The notes beneath the pieces are model-generated. The model was not told the origin of the DNA and did not search any database. It saw only the letters and a program-made list of their open reading frames with translations. From the NCBI RefSeq assembly GCF_932276165.1, contig NC_063997.1:7450001-7514000 (forward strand): a stretch of DNA of 64,000 bases, written 5' to 3'. Origin of the DNA: Plutella xylostella. Taxonomy: Eukaryota > Arthropoda > Insecta > Lepidoptera > Plutellidae. Shown piece by piece: positions 51,601 to 62,300 of this stretch (the stretch's first letter is position 1; each line of letters opens with the position of its first letter). Both the position numbers and the translations under genes were made by a program.

Positions 51601-52298
51601 GCACTTTCTCAGACAAGGTCAGGTCACGGCCGAGTCTGTCCTTCACAATTTTAAGGGTCTTTGTCAGCTTTTCGTAGGGGAGGGGTTGAGGGTCGAATTT
51701 CGACATAGCCACCTAAAACAACACCAAATACTCCACATTATAAACCACATTTTCACTTTGAAACTTTGAATTAGATCAACGATCAAACTCTGAATTGATT
51801 ACATAACAGGTGCATTATATCACTTTTTGGGGTAATTTTGTAGGGTTTTCAGTACCTGAGCGGCGGCGGCGGTGAGCGGGGACACGCTGAAGCATCGCTG
51901 CTGGATCTCCGACAGAACTACCTTCGTCCTGCTCCCCTGGAACAAAAATATTCAGATAACCAACTTTGGCAAATTTTTGTCAACACCTGAGGATTGATAT
52001 CTAAATTCACTGCACTCATATACCTAAACAAGGCACATCCGTCTCAATATTTATACAGATGGTGATCCACTGACCCCACGCCAGAGATTATCACAGCCTG
52101 ACCCATCCATTCATAGCTTTATCGTTATATCGGAAATTACGGGACCAAGTGATAACAGGGTAAACAATTAGTGCACTACGGTAAAGTATACACATTAGTA
52201 GTACAAATAAAAAGGGAACATTAACAGGTAAAGGTTAAATTGAAGAATTTTATTAGATAACTTACCTGGCCATGCAAAACTCTCATACAGTGTGCCAT
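36673..52298 (-). CDS. mAcon1: Mitochondrial aconitate hydratase, exon 13 interrupted
   Basis: The enzyme interconverts citrate and isocitrate in the matrix TCA cycle with a [4Fe-4S] cluster. Seventeen minus-strand exons have good GT/AG borders and matching phases: 52298-52266, 51936-51856, 51712-51569, 51260-51069, 50806-50620, 50313-50227, 47227-47049, 44018-43896, 43298-43101, 42012-41893, 41176-40996, 40570-40421, 39812-38655, 38213-38092, 37763-37667, 37239-37110, 36813-36673. Ignoring the transposon in exon 13 they give 788 residues, the usual length. Residues 1-38 look like a mitochondrial targeting peptide. Cluster ligands are present: GSCTNS (Cys391) and ACGPC (Cys454, Cys457). DSHTPNGGG and the SSREH active-site serine motif are intact. 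Exon 13 carries a 948-bp hAT insertion in codon 583. As read, translation stops inside the element, removing the swivelling domain. Intron 7 holds a huge exon-derived tandem array. The allele may be heterozygous, spliced around, or defective. Confidence 0.95.
38792..39739. mobile_element. hAT-type MITE inserted in aconitase exon 13
   Basis: The 948-bp element has inverted ends TAGGGTTTCGTT and AACGAAACCCTA. It is flanked by the perfect 8-bp direct repeat TTGCCGTC (38784-38791 and 39740-39747), the hAT hallmark. Subterminal regions at both ends carry many copies of the palindromic TTCCCGGGAATTCCCGGGAA. The AT-rich centre has no transposase. Removing the element plus one target copy joins 39812-39740 to 38783-38655 as a 202-nt exon with exactly the phase needed on both sides. 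The insertion is therefore simple and probably recent. Confidence 0.9.
40246..40325 (-). pseudogene. Decayed copy of the 3' end of aconitase exon 12
   Basis: About 80 bp in intron 12 match, with about 80% identity by eye, the exon 12 end at 40411-40490. The copy includes the 5' splice site (plus-strand CTACTCAC|TGGAGCCATCAGCCGGC). Internal mismatches destroy the coding frame. The copy sits about 165 bp downstream of the real exon end in transcript direction, so it is a tandem duplication of an exon tail plus the start of the intron. Confidence 0.75.
40816..40841 (-). repeat. Fragmentary copy of part of aconitase exon 11
   Basis: A block of about 26 bp (plus strand TCGGGGCTCGTGACGAAGCA, continuing GTGCG) repeats the exon 11 sequence at about 41022-41046 with one mismatch, in the same orientation, in the downstream intron. 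It is too long to be likely by chance. The flanks are not obviously homologous. Confidence 0.6.
41462..41707 (+). mobile_element. tRNA-derived SINE in aconitase intron 10
   Basis: The A-box-like TAGCGTAGTGGTTAG and B box GGTTCGATTCC lie in a tRNA-like head, followed by a body of about 170 bp. It ends AGTACAAGG(T/C)GTGAGTG. It is nearly identical to 49520-49763 and antisense to the aconitase transcript. Confidence 0.75.
44271..47143 (-). repeat. 152-bp tandem array built from aconitase exon 7 end plus intron
   Basis: Eighteen head-to-tail units of exactly 152 bp (exon-homologous parts starting at 44465, 44617, ... 47049) are almost identical. One clear variant, GCCACC for GCCGCC, lies near 46235. 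Each unit holds the last 95 bp of exon 7 (31 codons, from VEYHGPG to GATTS) and 57 bp of the following intron, including the consensus donor AGT|GTGAGTGA. The unit at the 47049 end is the real exon, continuous with exon 7 up to 47227. At the far end, 44271-44464 contains one or two decayed units, including the partial exon match at 44314-44344. The array lies wholly between exons 7 and 8, so use of the first donor still gives normal protein. Confidence 0.95.
47801..47932. mobile_element. Small MITE in aconitase intron 7
   Basis: Inverted ends (ACTAAAGTGTGATTTTTAAT continuing CTCAGATA, and TATCTGAGATTAAAAAACTG continuing ACTTTACACTA) bound about 130 bp. A relative lies at 56835-56950 in Sec15. 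Confidence 0.5.
49520..49763 (+). mobile_element. tRNA-derived SINE in aconitase intron 7
   Basis: This is the second copy of the 41462-41707 SINE, same orientation. The B box GGTTCGATTCC is intact, and a few substitutions and small indels separate it from the other copy. Confidence 0.75.
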
Positions 52299-53335
52299 GG
52301 TTGCGGACTTTAAAATCCTTATATGCAATTGATAGGTTATAGATAAATTTATTTAAATATGCCCCACATGGATTTTTCTATTGGTTTGGCCAATATACGC
52401 CGAAAGTTTTTGAAACCGGACAAATGCACAAAGTGAAGTGCCCCGCTCGGAAATCGGGTCGGGAATTTGGCGAGCGAGACCGCGGCGAAGCGGATATTGT
52501 CACAGATTATTGTTGTGACAGATGTCATGTGGCACGTTCCTTAGAATACGGATTCCCTATCCCATCAATCACAGAATATTAATAAATATTGGTGATGTGA
52601 TTGTGATATGCCATAAGAGCGCCCATCCGCCCATTATGAGCCCATAAGTTTATGTTGATGAGTCCCATGATCTTTTTGGTATCGAAATAGTTCTTATGTT
52701 CCTTGATCCCATCCATGAGTTGACCCATCCCATGAGCTGCCCATTTCTTCAGCAAATATACTTTACCCTTTAACGTGAGGCCAAATCCCCATTACTGAGG
52801 CTGCGGTGCCTCAGACACAAGGATTATAAAAAAATCAGCGCAGCGAGCTGGAGCAATGGCGACCGACCAAAAAATTCACAAAAAGTGCAAACATATTATT
52901 CTGAGTTTTCGAGTAACTAGCTATTCTGTGAACCGTTGTGTTTATGTGTTTATCTGTAAATTTAAAAACACAAATTAAAAACAAACCGATAAAAGTTTTT
53001 TTTTAGGAAATTGTGAATTTTGTCGAAAACAAAACAAAATTTTATAAATCTATCGCATTTTCTATGATTTTGTTAAGTTAGTTTTGTAACACAATAGGCC
53101 AGTGTAACTGAGATCCTAGAAGCTCATGTCTACATAAGATAAATAAACAGCAATCATGACAATGACCAACGCTACAATACAAGTGGGTGTATTTCATAAA
53201 TTCTACCCATTCTATCCTTACTACAAAAAACTAACACCCTTCTATTGCTTATTTACGATCCTACAGCCAACACCGTAGTCCCTTACACCCTCCGAATTCT
53301 GTAAACATGTTCTTTCACGGCGTAAATTATTTCAG
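52299..53335. promoter_or_regulatory. Divergent aconitase / Sec15 promoter interval
   Basis: The aconitase ATG (minus, 52298) and the first recognisable Sec15 exon (plus, 53336) face away from each other across about 1.04 kb. A GC-richer, CpG-containing patch at about 52430-52510 suits a housekeeping promoter. The missing Sec15 start exon should also lie here. One weak candidate is the ATG at 52856 (M-A-T-D-Q-K...), which could splice at CGA|GTAACT in phase 0, but I do not call it. Confidence 0.45.
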
Positions 53336-56300
53336 GAAATAGAAGGCATAGACGACTACTGGGGCCCGGCGTTTCGCTCCGTGTACGAAGGTGAAGGGCA
53401 CGAGGCCTTCGTGCAGCAGCTGGACGAACGCATCAAGCAGCACGACGTCGAGATCGAGAAGCTCTGCAACTATCACTATCAGGTAAAACATGATATTTCT
53501 AACAAGAACAAGAACTATCACCATCTACTTACTTTTTACTGCATTGATATTGGTCTACACAATCCACGTAATTTATTACTGTGGTCCTAAGAGACATTCA
53601 TCAGCTAAACAATATGGCACTCCTGGACATTAGCCAATAAGGACTATAACATTGTCTAGGGAAAACCTCCTGTTGCTGCATTCCTCTAAGTTTTAATACA
53701 TAGTTTTCTTCTAAGGAGCATCAGAGTGGTCTGTTCTTGATCTTCATCATTTAGTCACACTTGATGCCTAGAAGGCTATATCACCAGAAAATGTAAACCT
53801 ATGGAAAATTAACTGAGTAATTGTAATTATATTCACTTTTCAGGGTTTCATTGACTCCATCCGAGAACTTCTGCAAGTCAGGTCTCACGCTGAGGAGCTC
53901 CATGCAGAGATCTCCAATGTTGATGCTAATGTCAAGGAGACCACTGAAGGTTTGTTTATAAATACTTGTATAACTCTATATTCCCCAAGTACACAATACA
54001 TACAACATGCCAATAATAGTGCAAAAACAATATATTTTAGTGAACACAGAATTCTATCTATTCTTGGTTTGTATGGCACTTACTGTGCGTGACTAGCACA
54101 GTAAATTCGTCGACAGACTACAGTTGTCGAGATATAACAGGCCAGTTTGGGGGATGAACAGCTGGTGTCAAACCTAAATCATAAAAAATCTAAACAATAA
54201 GTAACTTTTGGTGCTTTCAAAGTTATTTTTTCTTTCGGCCGTTAAATAATAAGCCAGATTATGTGTCTTTTTATGTACAGTGTGAACTTCATGTAACATC
54301 ACACGATTTAACGACACACTCTCTAAAGCGTCGAAATCAATTGGTTTTGGTTGGTTTAGCTTGTCTCCCATACAATGATACACTCTACATACCATCACAC
54401 CCACTTTCAATAACGACAAAAATTGAGTAAACAGTACCTTTTAAGTTGCTGATTTTAGTAAAAGCTGTGTACGTTTTTTTATCGCTTTATTATCCTAACC
54501 TGCAATAAAATCGACTGTGGGCATCCTGCATACGGAACTTTCTAAAAAATTCGTTCTTTTGTTTACAAATTGAGATTGCTTGCACATGTAGACTGATCTT
54601 GCTTGACCATGACTAATAAGTAGGGATCATGAATTGTCTATACGTTATCATATTCTTAGTTGCTCACAAACTTTCAAACTGTAAACATGGCTAGTAAAAG
54701 AAAATCACTGTAAGTATATTGACGAAAAAGTTTTACTGATACGCGCAGTAGAAACGGCAGAGATGATGAGTGAGATGATGTTGGCAAACAATTTGGATTT
54801 TCCTAATACTGTTTTTTCTTCTCTCCATTTAATGACAACTCTCTATAACGCCATAAAATGCACAGTCCCTTCAGTGTCGTTATATAGAGTTTACACTGTA
54901 TTTCATGGAGTAAATCAAGAGTAAATAGCAAATTTGTGTAGCTGTCCAAAAGGTCCTATTATATTTCGATGACTGTAGGCAATGATACTATGCAAATGAT
55001 TATTAAATTTTTATATCACATATTTTTTTTACTGTTGGTAGGTTCCACCTGTATTTGTTGTAAAGTTAGAATCATCTCTTAGATTTCTGATTATAATACA
55101 TACTTTGTTTTCAATATTTCAGCAATATGTACCAGGGCAGAAGAGTTGATAAGAGCTAGGCGAGTGGAGCTGAACATTGCAGCCACTATAGAGAAGATGG
55201 AGCTGTGTCTGCCGCTCCTGACCACATACGCCAAACTGAAGTCTCAGGTCGAAGCCAAGAGGTATATGAAAATGTGTGACAGACTCATACTATCAATGAT
55301 CCCACTTACCCCTTACTCCTACCCCATGTATTTAACAGTGACTACTTTCATAGTCATTCTTTAAATGCAATGTATTCTTACGTAAGGGGCCGTCCTTTAA
55401 TCACGTGAGGTCGTTTTTCTCATTTTTTTACCCCCCCCCCCCTCCCCCCTGGTGATATTTGGTGAGGTTTTGGACCAACCCCCCCTCCCCCCCACTGGAT
55501 CACGTGTATTTTTTAGGAAGTCTATGTAAAGGCAATTTTTGACTAGAAAAAATATAGGTCATACTACAAATCGTTAAAATTTTTGCGCCGTCCAAAATAT
55601 CGGTTGAGAAATACCTAATTTTTGACAAAAAATTAATACACGTGATGTCTAACGAGAACCCCCCCTCCCCCCTCGTGATGTTTCGTGAGGTTTTCAGTAC
55701 CCCCTCCCCCCCCCCCTTTGAGCCTCACGTGATTAATGGACGGCCCCTAAGATGTATTGTATAATTTTGAGAATTAATGTATTATGGACACATTTCAGGT
55801 ACTACCCTGCACTAAAGACACTAGAGCTTCTAGAACATGTGGTGCTACCTCGCGTGGGCCCTTACAAGTGGTGTGCTCAGATCTCTGGAGACATCCCGCG
55901 GCTGCGACAGGCCATACGGGATGCCTCCATGGCAGACTTGAGGGACTTTCTTGAAAGCATCCGGGGGCTGAGTCCTCAGGTATGTTTTTTTTTTTTCATT
56001 TTCCATTTTTTCTGCAATCAGTCCCAGAACTATGAGCAGATTTGTTCTCAGTTTAATGGCATTGAAAAGAGTCCCCCAGTGGGAACCCTTCTTTATTTCA
56101 TCGCTAGGAGTGTGCCAGCTCCATAGGTTCCCTTCTCTTCAAACGACGTTGGAAGTTTGGTGTGGTCAGCTGAGCAGCTAGTTCGTTCGGGTGGTTACAG
56201 AGACGGTTTCTGTAAGATCCAGCCTGAGTGCGAATTTCTTCAGCTACTGTAGGTATCCCCAAGTGCTCATGTAGTTCGCTGATCCTTATAAACCAGGGTG

Positions 56301-59300
56301 CCTTGCCAATTGCCCTCAAGATGGCATTCTGTACCCTCTGAATTATATTTACATTGGAGATGGTATGTTAAGTAAATTATTGTTGAGTAATAATACAATG
56401 AGAGTAACAATTAAAATAGTAATTAAATATATTATATCTTATTAATAAATATTTTCGTAAATCAACAAAATTTTCATTTTGTTTTAGGTTGGTGCAATGG
56501 CGCTGAAGCAGACACAAGAAATGCAAGGACGAAATCTTGCTACGATTGTGAAAAATAAGAAAGGTAAAGATCTAAAAATAATTCTTGTTAATATCAGTAC
56601 AGTTCTTGATGTTTAAAGTGAGTATCAAATGCCAGCCGGTCCCCAGCCACCAGTGTAGTGTGTATAGGTTACAGGTTGTAAATAAATAGAAACTCTGTTG
56701 GTCACATGACTCACATTATCATACTATAGGTTTTGTTTTTAAGGATTTGTAATGGTCGCACAGTTGGTTAAAAGTTTTTTAGAATGGCGATCTCAGTCAC
56801 CCTCGGTCGGCTTACTATACTTACCATTTTTGTAACAGACTAAAGTCTGTTTTTTAATCAACAGTCCATTATCCCGCCAATAGAACGATGCGGGATCGAT
56901 TGTTGATGAAACGTCAATTTAGTATCTGAGATTAAAAAAACTGACTATATAGTATTACCACCTGTCCACAGACATGGCGATGCTGGCTACGGCGGCCAAG
57001 GAGCCCCCGGGCCCGCAGTGCCCGCACGAGCTGGTGGACTTCAGCCCGCTGCACCGCTGCCTGCACATACACAGCGTGCTCGGCGCCAAGAACGACTTCA
57101 TACAGTATTACAGGTGTGTGCGAGCAGTTGTTGCAGACATTTGGGAGTCAGAGCCCTCCCTGATGTATTGGGTGATGATTTATTAGGGCGGATTCGGCCA
57201 ACGTCGAGTAAATTTTACTCTCGAGTAAAGTACCAGTTACTCGCGAGTAAGCAGGATTTTGCATTCTACCAAACCTGAAACCAAGATAACTAGCTTATCC
57301 CAAGAATAAAATGTTATACCGCCAAAATTGACCGTGTAACGAGCTTATCCGAGAGTAATTTTGTAATGGCGGCAGCACATCAGCTGATTAGAAAACCGTC
57401 ATAATGACATATAAACACATCTGTCAAAACATAAACAAAAGTACGTTAAAAGGCAAAGTCTCAGAATAACAACAGCGAATAAAATATTAAAACATAAACA
57501 ATTTCATACTTTTATAATCCATTCAAACTAAGTTGGCATGTCATTTCTATTGCATGCTTTGAAACGCAGCTATTTTTATTTTAGTTGCATTACAGTTTCG
57601 TTCCTCGTTCATTCAATTTAATCATGGTATAACTTGGTAGAATGTAAATGTACTTATCCTAGATATTTACTCGCGTATAATTTTAATCCCGGTATAGTTA
57701 TTCTCGTGTAACGTGATGTTTGGACGAATCCACCCTTAGTCGGGATCTTATTTAGTATAAAGATGTATCCAAGTGTGCTTTAGTTAACTATTGGTTGATA
57801 AACAAGACTTCAATACTCAATACTCAATACTCAATCTTTTATTGCATCCATAAGTTTTACAGGTTTCGCCAAACCCTACTAAAGTATTAAAAACTGATTG
57901 TTGGTTGGTTTTTCAATATTTTTGCGTTTTTTGGAATATTTTTCAATGAAAATAATGACTCACGAATATGTAGTGCACAAAAAGCCTATACTAGCGTCTA
58001 GCGTCGCGATGCATCGTTTCCTGCACCCCTAAAATACAAAATATTTATTTTAAGTAACTTAAGCCTATTTATAACATAACATTGTTATTAAGTAAAAAAT
58101 ACCTGTATTAGGAGACCCCTCTAACGTAACTTACATTTTATTCTCCCCAGAGACCAGCGCAAGCACCAAGCGCGCCTGGTCCTAATCCCAGCGGGCAACC
58201 TCCACGACTCGAGCCAAAGCGTCAAAAACTACCTCAACGCTGTCCTCGGCTTCTTCATACTAGAGGAGCATCTCCTAACCACCGGAGCGGGTTTAGTCTC
58301 CAAAGACTATCTACTGGACACTTGGAGTATGTCAGTGACTAAAGTTGTGTCGACTCTGAGGACCAACACGTCGCTCATTACGGACCCGACGCTGATGCTG
58401 AGCATTAAGCATCAGATTGTGCTGTTTATTAATACTGTTAAGTGAGTACTTTTGTTTTCTTGACTTCCTATACATGATGACTTCGCAATGTAGTACTTAT
58501 TATTTGTGTCATGTTAAGTCAATAAAGTAGTATTCTATTCTATTCTAAATTAAAAAAACGAATCACCTCTGACCATGTTAATACGGTGATATCAGGCTCT
58601 GCACTGCTACCATTTGATACATGTTGAAAAAAAACGCATCCGGGCAAGTGACATTTTTACACCGGATTTTTTTACTTTCTACAATGAAAACGTGTGTGAA
58701 ATATTAACTTTTATGTGAAAAATTACATAATAGTTTCACTCGTGATAGGTAGGCGCTAACACCTAAAACTCATTCTTAAACATGGCATTGGTTGACATGC
58801 CCCAGTCCACTTCGTTTTATGTAAAACCAATGCTTTACCAATTCCATAAACTATAACATCTAAACATACATTTCTGTCCAGATGCTACGGGCTTCCCACG
58901 GAGCCGCTACCTCAGCTACTTCAAGAGATGGCGGAGCACTACACGGAGGTGCTGATGCAGCGCTGGGTGGCCGTGTTCCGCGACATACTGGACAACGCGC
59001 CCTTCACGCCCATCGAGGTCACTAATATTAATTAGCATTATGTTAATTTGTTTAAGGTGCAATTACGTATATGCAAAGCCGCAGTGTGCGATCCGCTGTG
59101 TGGTACCATAGCATTTTCATGAACATCAGTCAGTGACAGCCCGCGAAGGCAACTGTACAGTAGTAAGCAACTATGCAAGGAATAGTACCTTCACTGAGAA
59201 TTTACTCCAAAAGTTTCTTATAGATTAATTACTTTACTTATAAAATCATCTGAGTAAAGTTAATTTATGCCTGCCATATTAATCTATATCATGAATTCTT

Positions 59301-62300
59301 TAATCTTAGGTATAACTAATTCATTGCAGGTCGAGACTCAAGAGCAATACGAAGGTGTCATGGATAACTTTCCCTACGATGATGAAGAACTGGAAACCCA
59401 ACCGTTTCCAAGAAAGTAAGTAGTAGTTATATTACTTGTGCTCATTCAATGGTTTTTACGATGCATAATTAAGGAATTGGATATCTTATGTATTTTATTT
59501 TCACCACGATAGCGGGCGAAACGCAGCGTACTAAATAGTACTAGTGCGTGCCGCCTCTCGCAACGCACCGCCCGCCCCGCCCGCTGGCTTCGTAAAAGCA
59601 ACCTAACATGCATTAAACATTTTTATCTAACCCAACAGATTCCCATTCTCATCCATCGTACCGGCAGTCTACATGCAAGTCAAGGAGTTCATCTACGCGA
59701 GCCTCAAGTACTCGGTGGGGCTGGGCCTGGGCGGCGGGCGGCGCGCGGCGGCGGCGCGGCACTCCGCCTCGCTGCTGCTCACGCGCTCCTTCACCGGCTG
59801 TCTGTCCGCGCTGTTCCGGAGACACGTCGCCCTCATGCAGCTGGTGCAGGTGTGTATAACGCACCTTTAGTATAATAACGACTCAACTCATAATTTTGGG
59901 GTTTCGAATTTTTGAGCTAGATCGACTTAACCTCCTGACACCCAGTCGGTCTAGCTTAAAAAGTCGAAATTCGAACATTTTTAGTTGAGTCCATATTGTA
60001 CTAAAGGTTTGATAGTATACTCTCGTGTTAGAGCTGAATAGAGAGGGTTCGAAATTGTCAAAAAGCGCATAGTACCAATAACGTCGCCCGTTTCTGGCCC
60101 ATGAATCTACACATTATGACATTCCGTTTTCTTTCTATTAATACAACTTGTTTTGTTTTTAGATAATCGTGGATACCCAGTACTTGGAAGGTGCCACGTC
60201 GTGCCTCTATGAGTTCATCAGCAACATCACCGGGGCCGAACTAGTTTCCACTGAGGTAATTATTAATTGCATTTCCCGTGGGGTTTTTCTATGATTAACT
60301 TGAGATAATTGACCATTATTCGGGACAACAAATCTCTCTTCGACATCTTACAAATCGGGACAGTAGTTTTTGAGCATAAAAAATACATAATAAATTGCAC
60401 ACTGTCTTGAACTTACACGTGACTTACATAACTTACTTACGTAACTTACATTGTGACGTCATACCTCATGTCTTGCGTGCTCACTGCTACTACCAGGTTT
60501 TGATACCTATTTCATGACATAATAAGAGCTATATTCGTTGTGTCGCAGGCGCCGGGCAGCATGTTCCAGACGGCGCGCGACGACGCGGAGCTGCAGATCT
60601 GCCACGAGATCGAGAAGAAAGTCGACGAGTTTCTGGACCTCGAGAACTATGACTGGCTTTTAGGTAACATTCTATTTTATTGTCTGCAGAACGTGTTGCA
60701 TGGTATCTCTATCGACATTCCAAAGAGCCAAAGGCCGGTTGACAAACACAGAGAAAAATGATTGATCTTTGCATCTACAACCAATCACAATCTCTGCCGC
60801 CGGTTATCAAGGTAACTGTGCCAGCGTGGTGGCACTATTACTGTGCGGGTTTGACAGAGACAGATAATAAAAGGTCCGTTTTTCGCTGTGGGTATTGACC
60901 GTGCTTTAGACCACGGCGTTCTAGTAGACCTTTACCTTATAGCACTTTCACAGCATATTCAATTCTGTTATTTTATTTTGCAGTGGAGCCCACGGGCCAG
61001 GCGTCATCGTTTGTGACCGACATGCTGAGCTACTTGTCTGGAGTGTTGACGTCACTGGAACTTTTGCCAGAGAGAGCCAGGTAATCATGCTCTCAACAGC
61101 ACATCCGAGTTCGTTAGAAACCAATGAATTTAAACAATATAATCGTTATCACTTTGTTGGTCCTCACACATAACATTTTGCCTCTTTTGTTTGATACAGC
61201 GATCAAAAACTGAACTTCATGATAAGAAAAAATAACAGCACATGTTGACAAGTATAAAGTATAATAAAATAACCTCATATATTTTTCGTAGGAAAGCGGC
61301 GGTGCACGCGGCCACCAACCGCATCGCCACGCGCCTGCGCAAGCTGCTGCTCGACCCCGCCGTCAAACAGGTACCAATTTAATGTAATTTGTGTTGTATT
61401 ATTACTTAGGCAAGCGTCTTAAGATAGCTATAAGGTCTGAGAACCTTTTAAATTTTATCGGAAAGAAAATGTGTACTCTCGCGTGCAGGCCGCTCGTGGT
61501 GTCTGAATGGTTTAATCAGAATGCTTCCGATATGCAATGAAAATATTTTTATGCAGGACGATTTAACGATTAGCTGTATTCCAAAACTCTGCTGATTTTT
61601 TATGTAATACGGCTGATCACAGTTTAAACTCTATCTCTATCCATCCCTCAACAGATATCATCGGGCGCGCTACACCAGCTAGACCTGGACGTGATCCAGT
61701 GCGAGCAGTTCGCGGCCAGCGAGCCCGTGCCCAAGCTCAAGCGGGACGAGCTGCTGCAGTACTTCGCTAGCCTCCGGTATGATACTGTGTTTACTTTAAT
61801 AAGATTTGTTGTATACAGTAATCTATGTATAATGCGTACTGGTAGAGTCATCCTAACGGCTGCAGCAGCCTTAGGGCTTGTGCACAAAACTACGATGCGA
61901 CGTTGCATTTCAAAAAACTGTGTCAGTAATCAAGCTATGATTTGCCCCGAAAAACTGTCAAAACTGTCGCAGTTTTTTGTGCTGCGACCCTTAGGGTCAA
62001 TTCAGACGTACCACAACCACACCACAGCCACAACCACACCACAACCACGCGATGTGGTCGGGCGTATATTTTGTATTGACAATGAATAATCCAATTCACA
62101 CTTGCCACATTTTGCCGTTGTTATCGACCACCTGTGTAATACGACCACATCGCAACCACATCGCAACCACAACGCAACCACATCGCAACGGCAACGCTGC
62201 CACGCGGCGGCGGCACCGCGGCAACCTGTTCTCCGTATTAACTGCACACGACGACGTGGTTACCACATCGCAATAGCAGCGACAACGCAACCACATCGAC

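Noticed and set aside
52856..52912. First exon of Sec15 starting M-A-T-D-Q-K
   Set aside because: The phase fits (19 codons then GTAACT), but the donor is weak and the peptide does not resemble known Sec15 N-termini. Left as a possibility only.
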